Positions 16,470 to 25,507 are shown, counted from the stretch's first letter. The stretch: 36,140 nt of DNA from Phycisphaeraceae bacterium (GCA_019636495.1 JAHBXL010000025.1:1-36140); one strand, 5' to 3'. Numbers and translations: made by a program. The notes: generated by a model from the letters alone, not told the origin.

Positions 16470-18119
16470 GTGACAATGATATCGGGTCGTTTCGACGGAC
16501 ACTTCCAGAAGGAACCGGGTTTGGAGCGTTCGAACCTCATTGTCGAACTCGCTGCCGCCACGCGAGATCTGCCCGCGGCATCCATGGCGCTGGCCGAGCG
16601 CGATGTCCGCGCGGGGTTGCTGGAGGCCATCGCCGCGGCACTGGATGCCGCCCGCGTGGAGATCATCACGACCACCGCCGAGGAGACCGCGCTCCTGCCG
16701 GCAGAACTTGAACCCGAGTTCGACCGCATGACGGGGACGCTGCGGATGTTCGCCGCGCTGGTGCGGGAGGGTTCGTGGGTCCGCGCGGCGATCGACATGC
16801 CCAACTCCCACTCCCAGAGGGAGGGGGCCGGGGGGAGGACGAATACCGGCGCACCACCGCTCATCGGCCCCAACCACGACATCCGCCGCATGCTCGTTCC
16901 CCTCGGCCCGGTCGCCGTCTTCGGCGCGAGCAACTTCCCGCTCGCCTACGGCGTCTGCGGCGGCGATACCGCCAGCGCCCTCGCAGCGGGCTGCCCGGTG
17001 ATCGTCAAGGAGCACCCGGCGCATCCCAAAACGGGACGGCTGATTCACCGCATCACGTTCGCCGCGGCAGCAGGCGTTGGCGCTGCGGGCGCGTTGGGAT
17101 ACATCCACAACGAGGACCCAACGGACCACTCTGTCGCCAAGGCGCTCGTTCAGCACGCGGCAGTTGCCGCGGCGGGTTTTACAGGCTCCACGAGGGGCGG
17201 CATCGCGATCCACAACCTCGCGGCGACCCGCACATCGCGCGACGGAACCCCGGACCCCATCCCGGTGTTCGCCGAGATGGGAAGTTGCAATGTCATCATC
17301 GTGCTGCGCCACGCTTTCAATCGACACGCCGAGGCGATCGCCGACGAGGTGGCCGCATCGCTGCTCGCCCGTGTCGGGCAGCAGTGCACGGCTCCGAGCG
17401 TGATGCTCATCGCCGGCTATGACAAGGCAGAGTGGATGTACACGGCTCTGGCCGACCGCATCGCCAGGGCGCCCAAGCGGCGCATGCTCAGTTCCTCGGT
17501 CGCGGCGAACTACTACGCGCGGCTCGACGAGGTGATGGCGTCGGGCGCGATCGAGGATCACACCACATATCCCAGCCCCGCGGAGCGTGACGCGTCTCTC
17601 GGCGTTCCCGTGGTTCTGTACACGCAGGCGGTCAAGATGGAGGATGCGCCACGGCTCTGGGACGAGATCTTCGGGCCCGGACTCATCGTCGCGGGGTGCG
17701 GGAGCATGGCGCACGGCTACTTCTGCACTCCCAAAGCGCTGACGGTCGCGGTCTACGCTGAGGCTGAAGACCTCGCCGCGGACGACACGGCCTTGCTCGA
17801 CGAGGCGTTCATCGGCACGACGGTGGAGATTGTCCGCGAGGTCCGGCAGCGTGCCGGCCGCATCGTTTTCAACGGCGTCACGACCGGTGTCCGCGTGTGC
17901 ACCTCCACGGTCCACGGCGGCCCCTTCCCCGCGACCAACCGCCCCGACACCACCGCCGTCGGGCCGCTCGCCATCGAGCGCTGGTGCCGCCCGCTGTGCT
18001 TCCAGAACTGCCCCGATGCGCTCCTGCCGCCGGAACTGCAGGACGCCAACCCGCTTGGAATCTGGCGGATGGTCAACGGCCGGCCCACCCGCGAACCCGT
18101 TTGCCGCGGCGGTGTGTAA
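16470..18119 (+). CDS. NADP-dependent aldehyde dehydrogenase, ketoglutarate-semialdehyde type
   Basis: 549 residues from GTG 16470; ATG 16476 is equally possible and neither has a good ribosome site. The fold and motifs are those of the aldehyde dehydrogenase superfamily: coenzyme-binding Lys180 in VIVKEHPAHP, GFTGSTRGG, general base Glu269 in VFAEMGSCN, and nucleophile Cys306 in GQQCTAPS. The AEMGS motif and FPLAYGVCGGDTASALAAGCPV segment point to the alpha-ketoglutaric semialdehyde dehydrogenase branch, which oxidises an intermediate of sugar-acid or hydroxyproline breakdown to 2-oxoglutarate; substrate is inferred. Residues 112-129 (NSHSQREGAGGRTNTGAP) look foreign and are encoded by a palindromic, G-rich stretch. 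No other genes of such a pathway are nearby. Confidence 0.88.
   Translation: MTMISGRFDGHFQKEPGLERSNLIVELAAATRDLPAASMALAERDVRAGLLEAIAAALDAARVEIITTTAEETALLPAELEPEFDRMTGTLRMFAALVREGSWVRAAIDMPNSHSQREGAGGRTNTGAPPLIGPNHDIRRMLVPLGPVAVFGASNFPLAYGVCGGDTASALAAGCPVIVKEHPAHPKTGRLIHRITFAAAAGVGAAGALGYIHNEDPTDHSVAKALVQHAAVAAAGFTGSTRGGIAIHNLAATRTSRDGTPDPIPVFAEMGSCNVIIVLRHAFNRHAEAIADEVAASLLARVGQQCTAPSVMLIAGYDKAEWMYTALADRIARAPKRRMLSSSVAANYYARLDEVMASGAIEDHTTYPSPAERDASLGVPVVLYTQAVKMEDAPRLWDEIFGPGLIVAGCGSMAHGYFCTPKALTVAVYAEAEDLAADDTALLDEAFIGTTVEIVREVRQRAGRIVFNGVTTGVRVCTSTVHGGPFPATNRPDTTAVGPLAIERWCRPLCFQNCPDALLPPELQDANPLGIWRMVNGRPTREPVCRGGV
16803..16856. repeat. Palindromic G-rich element inside the aldehyde dehydrogenase gene
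   Basis: CTCCC (16811-16815) and GGGAG (16819-16823) form a short stem around AGA, followed by a run of G-rich sequence (GGGGCCGGGGGGAGG). The pattern resembles dispersed repeats of the form CTCTCCC...GGGAGAGGGCCGGGGTGAGG found in many GC-rich bacterial genomes. It keeps the reading frame and adds about 18 polar residues. Confidence 0.55.
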
Positions 18120-18257
18120 GCAGCCGTTCAATCCTATAAACCTCTGTCTAGCAGGTGTTTATGGATATCTCTACCCATCCGCGATCGAGATCCGCCGCTG
18201 ACCGGTCTCCGCGCAACTTCTGACCCCTCATGGGGGCTCCCGGCCGATATCCACTCC

Positions 18258-21068
18258 GTGATCACCGAAGGCTCCACCGCCGTTCGTTTGTCGGCGCGCG
18301 CAGCGCGCGCCGGCGCCGAGTCCTCGCCCGCCTCCCGACGGCCTGTCAAGGCCCGACCGGCCGCTCGTGCCAAGCCGTCGGAACCGACCGAGCCCGACGC
18401 GCCGACGCCCGGGCTGCGCATCCGCCAACTCCTCTGGGTCGGCGGCGCGATCGCGTGGGCACTGGTGCTGCTGAGCCTGCTCAGTTACAGCGCGGCCGAT
18501 GCGCCATCGGCCTCGATCGCTCCGCACAACAACCCGCCGGCGAACTGGGTCGGCACGCTTGGTGCGCTCATCGCGCACTTCTCATACCTCTACTTCGGCC
18601 TGGGCGCGTGGGTGCTGGTCGCACTCGGCGGCGTGCTGCTGGGTGTCACCGCCACCGGCCGCCGCGCAACCCACCTCCCCGTGCGCATCCTCGGCGCGCT
18701 GCTCATGGCCGCGGCGGTCGCGGGCCTGCAGGCGCTCGCGCTGCCCACTTCGGGTCCTGTTTCGGGGCTCGGCGGCGGGCTGGTCGGAACCGTCGGCGTC
18801 TCGCGGCTGATGCCCGGGCTGAACGTGATCGGCACGCTCGTCGTCCTGCTGGCCGCGCTCTGGATCGGCGCACTCGTCGCCCTCGACGTCTGGGCCCTCA
18901 TCGCCGCGATGTGGACGGGCAGGTTCATCGTCGCGGCGGGGCGCACGGGCGGGCGCGCCGCCATCGCCGCGGCACAGGCCGCGCGGCACCGGCGCAGCGC
19001 CGCCGCGCTGGCGCAGACACGCGAGAACGACATCGACGACGACAGGCCCGATGCCGCGCTGCCCGCGCGCCCCCGTCGCGCACGGCGCGACGAGGCCGCC
19101 GCGGACGAGGCCGAGATGCTCGAGACCATGGGCGGCGGCGCGCCCGCGGCATCGGTCGGCGCGATTGACGAGGATTCCGACGAATCCGATGTGGACACGA
19201 TGGACGAATCCCCGCCCGCGCCAGGCGGGCCGAAGGTCTTCGACCCCGAGCAACTCCGGGCCAAGATCGCCAAACTGCCCGTGCGCTTCGCGACGCAGAC
19301 GCGCCGCTCGGCGACCGAGGACGACCTGCGCGACATCCAGAACTCCAGCGACATGGAGGGGTACCGCTTCCCCGGTGTTGACCTGCTGGAGGAACCCGAG
19401 GGCAACTACTCGGCGACGATGGAGGTCTTCGTGCGCGAGCAGGCCGAGGCGCTGGAGCGCGCGATCAAGGAGTACGGCATCGAGGGCGAGGTCGTCGGCG
19501 TCGAATCGGGCCCGGTGATCACACTCTTCGAGTTGCGCCTTGCGCCGGGCACGAAGGTCTCGCAGTTGCAGGCCATCGCAAGCGACGTGGCCCGCTCGCT
19601 CAAGGCGGTGAATATCCGCATCGTCTCCAACATGGCAGGGCGCGACACCGTCGGCGTCGAGGTGCCCAACGCCCACAAGGAAAAGGTCCGTCTCAAGGAA
19701 CTGATGACCAAGAGCGAGTTCTACGGCTCCATGCGCCTGCCCATGTTCCTGGGCAAGGATGCCTCGGGCGAGCCGCTGATCGCCGATCTCGCGGCGATGC
19801 CGCACCTGCTCATCGCCGGCACCACCGGCTCGGGCAAGAGCGTGTGCATGAACACGGTCATCATGTCGTTCCTCTACACCAAGAAGCCCAACGAACTCAA
19901 ACTCGTGCTGGTTGATCCCAAGATGGTCGAACTCTCGCAGTTCAAGGACATCCCGCATCTCATGTGCCCGGTCGTCACCGAGATGGCCAAGGCCGCGGCG
20001 ATTCTCGAGTGGGCCGTGACCAAGATGGACGAGCGCTACGAACTGCTGGCCGAGGCCGGCTGCCGCGACATCTCGTCCTACAACGACCTGACCTGGGACG
20101 AAGTGAAGGAGCGGCTGAACCTTCAGACGCCCGAGGAAGAGGCTCGGGTGCCGCGCAAACTCCCGTACATGGTCTTCGTGATCGACGAACTGGCCGACCT
20201 GATGATGACCAACAAGGAGGTTGAACAGTCGATCGTCCGCATCGCGCAGAAGGCCCGCGCCGTCGGCATCCACCTCATCCTCGCGACGCAGCGCCCGCAG
20301 GCCAACGTCGTCACCGGTCTCATCAAGAGCAACATGCCGGCGCGCATCAGTTTCAAGGTCGCCAGCGGCATGGACTCGCGCATCGTGCTCGACCAGAAGG
20401 GCGGCGAGTTGCTGCTGGGCCAGGGCGACATGCTCTACCTTTCTCCGCGCTCCAGCAAACTCACCCGCGCGCAGGGCACGCTCGTCGATGACAAGGAGAT
20501 CCGGCGCGTCGTCAAGTTCATGCGCGAGGTCGCCTCGCCGACGTTCGAGCGGCAGTTGCTGCAACTCCGCCCCGGCGCGGGCAACGGCCCGAGCGAGGAC
20601 GAGGCCCGCGACGGCCTGCAGGCCGCGCAGCAGGACCCGCTGTTCGACAAGGCCGTCGAGATCGTCGTCGAGTCCAAGCGCGGCAGCGTCTCCATGCTGC
20701 AGCGCCGCCTCGCGATCGGCTACACCCGCTCCAGCCGCCTCGTCGAGGCGATGTGGCAGGCCGGCATCGTCGGCGACCACAAGGGCACCGTCGATCGCGA
20801 TGTGCTGATCTCGCAGGAGGAATGGCAGGCGATGAAGGCGCAGGCCGCGGCCGATGCCGCCGCGGCGGGCGAAGAGGCCGTCGATCCCGACATCGCCGAG
20901 AAACTGCGCGCTGCGCAGGTGAGCGTGAACGCGACGGGCAGCGCGGCCGGTGGGATCGAAGACGAGGCCGATGCGCTCGAAAGCGAGGACGACGACGGCG
21001 AAGAAGAAGACGACGACGATGCGCCGTTCGATGTGCAGTTGCGCCAGCCGCGGGATCGGGTATCGTAG
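18258..21068 (+). CDS. ftsK: FtsK/SpoIIIE DNA translocase
   Basis: 936 residues from GTG 18258; the start is uncertain because no strong ribosome site precedes it. About four membrane helices lie between residues 55 and 220, as in FtsK. A long, charged, low-complexity linker follows to about residue 330. The motor has the alpha/beta domain (RFPGVDLLEEPEGNYS, FELRLAPGTKVSQLQAI) and Walker A GTTGSGKS near residue 521. Walker B is in LVLVDPKMVELS and MVFVIDELADLMM, followed by ILATQRPQANVVTGLIKSN. The gamma winged helix (DPLFDKAVEIVVESKRGSVSMLQRRLAIGYTRSSRLVEAMWQAGIVGDHKG) would read polar KOPS-like sequences and activate XerD. A very acidic tail (ESEDDDGEEEDDDD) extends past gamma. It pumps chromosome dimers through the division septum; interesting because many planctomycetes lack FtsZ. 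It is probably the first gene of a run with the downstream membrane protein. Confidence 0.95.
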   Translation: MITEGSTAVRLSARAARAGAESSPASRRPVKARPAARAKPSEPTEPDAPTPGLRIRQLLWVGGAIAWALVLLSLLSYSAADAPSASIAPHNNPPANWVGTLGALIAHFSYLYFGLGAWVLVALGGVLLGVTATGRRATHLPVRILGALLMAAAVAGLQALALPTSGPVSGLGGGLVGTVGVSRLMPGLNVIGTLVVLLAALWIGALVALDVWALIAAMWTGRFIVAAGRTGGRAAIAAAQAARHRRSAAALAQTRENDIDDDRPDAALPARPRRARRDEAAADEAEMLETMGGGAPAASVGAIDEDSDESDVDTMDESPPAPGGPKVFDPEQLRAKIAKLPVRFATQTRRSATEDDLRDIQNSSDMEGYRFPGVDLLEEPEGNYSATMEVFVREQAEALERAIKEYGIEGEVVGVESGPVITLFELRLAPGTKVSQLQAIASDVARSLKAVNIRIVSNMAGRDTVGVEVPNAHKEKVRLKELMTKSEFYGSMRLPMFLGKDASGEPLIADLAAMPHLLIAGTTGSGKSVCMNTVIMSFLYTKKPNELKLVLVDPKMVELSQFKDIPHLMCPVVTEMAKAAAILEWAVTKMDERYELLAEAGCRDISSYNDLTWDEVKERLNLQTPEEEARVPRKLPYMVFVIDELADLMMTNKEVEQSIVRIAQKARAVGIHLILATQRPQANVVTGLIKSNMPARISFKVASGMDSRIVLDQKGGELLLGQGDMLYLSPRSSKLTRAQGTLVDDKEIRRVVKFMREVASPTFERQLLQLRPGAGNGPSEDEARDGLQAAQQDPLFDKAVEIVVESKRGSVSMLQRRLAIGYTRSSRLVEAMWQAGIVGDHKGTVDRDVLISQEEWQAMKAQAAADAAAAGEEAVDPDIAEKLRAAQVSVNATGSAAGGIEDEADALESEDDDGEEEDDDDAPFDVQLRQPRDRVS

Positions 21069-21089
21069 GGTCTTGAGGACTTCGTCCCC

Positions 21090-21932
21090 ATGCAGATCCT
21101 CGGTCCAGTCCCGTGCCTGAAGTGCATGTACGAACTGGACGGCCTGCTTCCCGATCAGAAATGCCCCGAGTGCGGCGCCGACACTGCGCCATCGGTGGCG
21201 GCCGCAGAGTCGATGCCGACGCGGCGCGTGACCGCCCTGCGTTCCGCCCTCTTTGATACCGGCATTGCGATGGCGTGCGGGCCGGTCGCACTCCTGCCGC
21301 TTGTTCGGACGGTGGGCGATCGACAGGACTCCGCCGCCGAGCCGATCGACTTTGGCTGGATGGCGATGGCGATGTTCTCGTTCCTGTTCGCATCGCTCTT
21401 CCCGCTGCTCTCGCTCTACGGATGGCGCACCCTGGCCGGGCTGCAACAAGCCGATGGGTCCCGCCCGGTGACGTGGCTGAAGCGCTCATCGACAGTGTTC
21501 GCCGCCCTGGCGATCTGGACCGCTGCATGTGCACTTCTGGCCCACGCCGGAAACACAATGGTGACCGTCGCATTGGTGTCGGGTCTTGCAATGCTGGGTG
21601 CGTGGATGACCCGCACGTTCATCGGCGTGGGATTGGTCATCGATGTCCTCAGGCCTCTCGAACGCCGCGGACTCATCGTGCCCGGCGTGCTGATCCGATG
21701 GTTCCTGCCGCTCGCGGCGGTCCCCTGCGTTGCAGCGCTGGTGCTGCACTTTGCCGCCGCGCGCCCAGATTCCACGCTGAGCGATGTGGCCCAGTTGTGC
21801 CTCGCGCTGGCCATCGTCGCCATCGTCGCGGCGGTCTCGCTCGCGTGCATCTGGTTGCTCACGATACGGACTCACCTGCGCTTCTACTTGATTCTGGCCG
21901 AGGCGCGGGAGCGGCGCATCTCGTCAGACTGA
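21090..21932 (+). CDS. Membrane protein with one N-terminal zinc ribbon
   Basis: 280 residues from ATG 21090, 21 bases after the ftsK stop, with GAGG eleven bases upstream. The N-terminus (PCLKCMYELDGLLPDQKCPECGAD) is a Cys4 zinc ribbon, with Cys at about residues 9, 12, 25 and 28. It is the same 'C..C.Y.L.G...CPECG' type as the third ribbon of the gene at 4635. About six hydrophobic segments follow (GIAMACGPVALLPLV, MAMAMFSFLFASLFPLLSL, VFAALAIWTAACALLAHA, WFLPLAAVPCVAALVLHFAA, LALAIVAIVAAVSLACIWLL among them). Function unknown. Zinc binding and membrane placement are read directly; co-transcription with ftsK is inferred from spacing. Confidence 0.8.
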   Translation: MQILGPVPCLKCMYELDGLLPDQKCPECGADTAPSVAAAESMPTRRVTALRSALFDTGIAMACGPVALLPLVRTVGDRQDSAAEPIDFGWMAMAMFSFLFASLFPLLSLYGWRTLAGLQQADGSRPVTWLKRSSTVFAALAIWTAACALLAHAGNTMVTVALVSGLAMLGAWMTRTFIGVGLVIDVLRPLERRGLIVPGVLIRWFLPLAAVPCVAALVLHFAAARPDSTLSDVAQLCLALAIVAIVAAVSLACIWLLTIRTHLRFYLILAEARERRISSD

Positions 21933-22083
21933 ACCGGCTTCAACCGACACGGGCCCCTCGATAGGCGGCGGCATCGCACACTACGCCAGCGTTGCAGCCT
22001 TCTCCGCGTTGCTCTTCTCCGTGCTTCCCGGTACGCCCCTGTGTCCAGTTCGTCCTCCACCTGCCCCGCCCTACCGTTTGCGC

Positions 22084-22890
22084 ATGGAGATCGCCGTCAT
22101 CATTCCCGCCGCGGGGTCGTCGCGCCGCTATCAGGAGGGCCAGGGCCTCGGCTCGCCCCGCAGCAAGCTCGATGAAGATCTGGGCGGCAGGCCCGTGCTG
22201 CACCGCACGGTCGAACTTTTCACCAAGCACGACTCAGTGAACCACGTGATCGTCGCGGGCCCTGCCGATGCCGCGGCGTTCGAGCAGTTCAAGGCGCGCC
22301 ACGCCGACAAGTTGGGCCTGTTCGGTGTAAAGATGTGCAAGGGCGGCGTCACACACCGCTACGAGAGCGTGCGCAATGCGCTCGCGCTCGTGCCCGAGTC
22401 GGCCACGCACATCGCCGTGCATGATGCAGCGCGGCCGTGTACATCGCTGGATCTCATCGACCGCGTCTTCGAGGCCGCCGCGGCGGGGCACAACGCGGTG
22501 GTGCCGGGCATTCACGTGGCCGACACACTCAAGCGCGTCGGCGAAGAAGTCGCGGCGAAGGCCGAGGACCCGGTCGCGGCGATTCTTGGGGCCGATACCT
22601 CCGCCGCGAGCAAGGCGCACGTGGTGGTCGAGACCGTCAGCCGCGAAGGCCTGATGAGCATCCAGACGCCGCAGATGTTCGAGGCCGGGTTGTTCCGCCG
22701 GGCGTACGCGCAGAAGAACCTCGACTCGACCGACGATGCGCAACTTGTGGAGCGGCTGGGGGAGCGAGTCGTGGTGGTGCAGGGGGATTCGGGCAACATC
22801 AAGATCACGCGGGCGGCCGACCTCGCCATCGCGCGGGCGATTCTCGGAGTCCGCCCGCCCGCCGAGCGCGACGTGATGAAGCGGTTCTGA
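22084..22890 (+). CDS. ispD: 2-C-methyl-D-erythritol 4-phosphate cytidylyltransferase
   Basis: 268 residues from ATG 22084, placed at the conserved start MEIAVIIPAAGSSRRY. The CTP-binding loop (PAAGSSRRY then RSKLDEDLGGRPVL) is looser than the usual PAAGxGxRM...PKQ, with the Lys still present. Downstream motifs fit IspD: GGVTHRYESVRNAL, AVHDAARPCTSLDLID, VPGIHVADTLKRV, SIQTPQMFEAGLFRRAYAQ, TDDAQLVERLGERVVVVQGDSGNIKIT. About 25 residues appear inserted after TLKRV (Ala/Glu-rich) compared with the typical 230-residue enzyme. IspD couples CTP to methylerythritol phosphate in the non-mevalonate isoprenoid pathway. The neighbouring ispF, often adjacent or fused, is not in the window. The stop is 40 bases from that of the convergent dinG. 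Confidence 0.9.
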   Translation: MEIAVIIPAAGSSRRYQEGQGLGSPRSKLDEDLGGRPVLHRTVELFTKHDSVNHVIVAGPADAAAFEQFKARHADKLGLFGVKMCKGGVTHRYESVRNALALVPESATHIAVHDAARPCTSLDLIDRVFEAAAAGHNAVVPGIHVADTLKRVGEEVAAKAEDPVAAILGADTSAASKAHVVVETVSREGLMSIQTPQMFEAGLFRRAYAQKNLDSTDDAQLVERLGERVVVVQGDSGNIKITRAADLAIARAILGVRPPAERDVMKRF

Positions 22891-22930
22891 TCCGCCCGCG
22901 CCGCGGCTCGCGCATCGTGCGCCTGCGCGG

Positions 22931-25396
22931 TCAGCACCACTCATCCGCCTCGGCGCGAACTTCCTCGATTCGCACGCCCGGCGGGAGCGCATCCAGGAAC
23001 ATCTTCCCGTACCGCGCGGTCTTGATCCGCGGATCGAGAATCACCACACGCCCGCGGTCCGTCTTGCTGCGGATGAGTCGGCCGAATCCCTGCTTGAACC
23101 GGATGATCGCCCGCGGCAGCGAGTCCAGCGCAAACGGATTCCCGCCGCGCTCCTCGATGCGCTCCAGCCGCGCCTGCGTGAGCGGCCGATCCGGCGGCTC
23201 GAACGGCAGCCGCGTGATGATCACGTTCCGCAAACGCTCGCCGCGAACATCGACACCCTGCCAGAACGTCGCCGCGCCCAGCAGCACCGCGCGCTCCGAC
23301 TCCACAAACTTCTTGAGCACCAGCGTCCGCGGGCCATCGCGCCCCTGCGCCAGCACCTCGATGTCATCGCGAGACAGTTCGCGTCGGATGCGCTCCGCCA
23401 CGCCGTTGAGCGTCGCAAAACTCGTAAACAGCACAAACGCGCCGCCGTTGGTCGCACGCACATGATGCAGCACCCGCGCGGCGAGCGCATCCAGATACGC
23501 CGCGCCGCTCTCCCCGACGCCCACGCCGTTGCCCGCGCGCTCGCCACTCTCGCCCTGCGCGCCCCGCCGCGCATCGCCCGACTTCGGGCTCGGCAGCGAC
23601 AGGTCCACATACAGCGTCACCTGCCGCGAGTAATCAAACGGGCTGCCCAGTTGCAGCACGCGGGTATCCGGCGGCGGCGGCAGACCGAGGTTGGTGATCG
23701 CGTGCGCAAACGCCGTCTCCGCGCGCTCGGTCTGCTCATCCTCGCGCGCGGTGCGCGTCGCCAGCGTCGCGCTCGTCAGCACGATCCCGATGCGCCGTCG
23801 CGGCGATTCCTGCCGCGAACCCGACGCGGCCTCCCCCCCTCGCTCACCATCCGCATCCTCATTGAACGGGCTCGGCTCGTCGCTGTACTCCCCCTCCGCC
23901 CCTTCCTCGTGCACAAACTCGGCGTGCTCATCGTGGTCGCCGCCTTCATCCAGCGGCACATCCGCCACTTCCGCACCCATATCAAACAGCACACGCCGCA
24001 GGATCGGCGCGATCTCCACCGGCGCGCACGCCAACTCCACCCGCGGCGGCATTCCGCGGCGCGCCGATGCGCCCACTCCCCCCCGATCCTCCACCTCCAC
24101 CCAATACGCAAACCCCTGCATCGTCTGCGCCACCAGGGCCTCAGCGCACATCGCGATCTCCGCCGCGCGGCGGGCATAGGCCTGCAACTCGAACCGATCC
24201 GGCTCGCTCTCGATCCGCTCGCGGATGTTGCGCAGCCGCACCGCCAGATCGTTCATCGCCGGCGTCAGGTCGTTCTCGATCACATCGGGCCGCACGATCC
24301 GCCCCGATGTCGCGCGGTTGCGCTGCGCATACTCCAGCAGCGCATCGAAAAACCGCCGCGAAGAATCCTCGGCGTGAATCACCAGGTGCACCGCACGCTC
24401 CACCGCCTCGCTCCCCGCCGCGGAGAGTTGCAACTCCCGGTCCACCAGATAGCCCTTTCCCCGCCGCGGCGAGAAAAGCGTGCGAAGCAACCGCATCACC
24501 CGCGGCTGCGAGAGGCTCAGCCCGAAGTGCTCGCTCGCGGCATCTTCCACGTTGTGCGCTTCATCCAGAATCACCTGGTCGTACGCGGGCAGAATCGCCC
24601 CCCCACCCCCGCCGCTATTCCCCCGACTTCGCATCGCCAGGTCGGCAAAGAACAGCGCGTGGTTGCACACGATCAGGTTGGCCTTCTCCAGTTCCCGCCG
24701 CGCCATCTGGTAGAAGCACTTCTGATACGTCGGGCACTTGCGGCCCATGCAGTTGTCGGTGTCGCTGCGGACGTGCTCCCACACCTCGGGCCGCTCCAGC
24801 GCGGGCAGCGTCGAGAGCGTGCCATCGCGCGTGGCATAGGCCCAGTCCTCGATCACGTGCAGCGACCGCACCGATTCGGAATCGTGCAGGATCGAACCCT
24901 GCCGCTCGCTGGCGATCTTGAGCCGACGGATCGACACGTAGTTGCCGCGGCCCTTGGCCAAGACCGGCACCAACTCCCGCGGCCCACCGCCACCGCCGCC
25001 CCCGGCCCCTCTGCTTTCCCCTTCCCCAGTTGCCATTTGGCCCTTTGCCATTTGGCCATTTCCCAATCCCCACTCCCCCAACGTCCTTTGCAGCAGCGGT
25101 ATGTCCTTGTGGATGATCTGCTCCTGCAGCGAGATCGTGGCCGTCGCGACGACGACCGTCTCGTTGTGCAGCACCGCGCGCAGAATCGCCGGGACCAGAT
25201 AGGCAAACGACTTGCCCACGCCCGTGCCCGCCTCGACCAGAAGCCTGCCGCGGCGGTCCATCGCCTCCATCGCCGCCCGCGCCATCACCCCCTGCTCGGG
25301 CCGATGCTCAAAGTCCACACCCGACTCAACCAACGCGCGGGCAATCGGCCCATCGTCGGCGAGAATCCGGTCGAGAAGATCGTGGGAAAGCGGCAC
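22931..25396 (-). CDS. dinG: DinG-family ATP-dependent DNA helicase (XPD-like, iron-sulfur)
   Basis: 821 residues from GTG 25396 (VPLSHDLLDRILADDGPIAR). The frame stays open upstream, but those codons run through the repeats, so a start there is unlikely. Superfamily 2 motifs: Walker A EAGTGVGKSFAYLVPA, DEAH box VILDEAHNVEDAASEHFG, and the C-terminal GFGRLIRSKTDRGRVVILDPR. Four Cys for a [4Fe-4S] cluster lie between motifs I and II (CMGRKCPTYQKC, then IVCNHALFF). DinG unwinds 5'-to-3', resolves R-loops and G-quadruplexes and belongs to DNA-damage responses. Residues about 108-137 (GNGQMAKGQMATGEGESRG plus seven Gly) look like an in-frame repeat insertion in a surface loop after motif Ia. A second low-complexity acidic stretch (DEGGDHDEHAEFVHEEGAEGEYSD) lies mid-protein. 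Upstream are tandem palindromes and the transposase unit. Confidence 0.9.
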   Translation of the reverse strand: MPLSHDLLDRILADDGPIARALVESGVDFEHRPEQGVMARAAMEAMDRRGRLLVEAGTGVGKSFAYLVPAILRAVLHNETVVVATATISLQEQIIHKDIPLLQRTLGEWGLGNGQMAKGQMATGEGESRGAGGGGGGGPRELVPVLAKGRGNYVSIRRLKIASERQGSILHDSESVRSLHVIEDWAYATRDGTLSTLPALERPEVWEHVRSDTDNCMGRKCPTYQKCFYQMARRELEKANLIVCNHALFFADLAMRSRGNSGGGGGAILPAYDQVILDEAHNVEDAASEHFGLSLSQPRVMRLLRTLFSPRRGKGYLVDRELQLSAAGSEAVERAVHLVIHAEDSSRRFFDALLEYAQRNRATSGRIVRPDVIENDLTPAMNDLAVRLRNIRERIESEPDRFELQAYARRAAEIAMCAEALVAQTMQGFAYWVEVEDRGGVGASARRGMPPRVELACAPVEIAPILRRVLFDMGAEVADVPLDEGGDHDEHAEFVHEEGAEGEYSDEPSPFNEDADGERGGEAASGSRQESPRRRIGIVLTSATLATRTAREDEQTERAETAFAHAITNLGLPPPPDTRVLQLGSPFDYSRQVTLYVDLSLPSPKSGDARRGAQGESGERAGNGVGVGESGAAYLDALAARVLHHVRATNGGAFVLFTSFATLNGVAERIRRELSRDDIEVLAQGRDGPRTLVLKKFVESERAVLLGAATFWQGVDVRGERLRNVIITRLPFEPPDRPLTQARLERIEERGGNPFALDSLPRAIIRFKQGFGRLIRSKTDRGRVVILDPRIKTARYGKMFLDALPPGVRIEEVRAEADEWC
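25031..25061. repeat. Short direct repeats of TGCCATTTGG inside dinG
   Basis: TGCCATTTGG occurs at 25031-25040 and 25046-25055 and is followed by CCATTT. This is strikingly AT-richer than the gene around it. It encodes the NGQMAKGQMA part of the extra loop. It reads as a dispersed low-complexity repeat captured in frame. Confidence 0.6.
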
Positions 25397-25424
25397 GGGG
25401 GGATGGTATTGCCACTGGGTACCG

Positions 25425-25507
25425 CGCCACTCCGTGGCGCGATTGTCCTTGGTTGGCTCGCCACTCCGTGGCGCGACTGCCTTGGGGTGGCTCGCCACTC
25501 CGTAGCG
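25425..25507. repeat. Three tandem 34-base units, each with a CGCCAC-TCC-GTGGCG hairpin
   Basis: The palindrome CGCCACTCCGTGGCG is at 25425-25439 and 25459-25473, with a variant ending GTAGCG at 25493-25507, so the period is exactly 34. The linking sequence (GATTGTCCTTGGTTGGCT, then GACTGCCTTGGGGTGGCT) is also similar. A fourth, different hairpin follows at 25511-25529 (ATCGCCGC, loop GGA, GCGGCGAT). They occupy the leader or promoter region of dinG. Confidence 0.8.

Noticed and set aside
16470..18131. Long open frame on the minus strand opposite the aldehyde dehydrogenase, continuous with hicB
   Set aside because: The translation is Arg/His/Asp-rich without motifs, typical of the antisense frame of a GC-rich gene. 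Only its last 70 codons (hicB) are real.
18582..21449. 955-codon open frame antisense to ftsK
   Set aside because: The composition is that of a GC-bias shadow; ftsK on the plus strand has every expected motif.
22084..22890. IspD fused or adjacent to IspF
   Set aside because: The gene stops at 22890 after the IspD domain, and the next gene is the convergent dinG.
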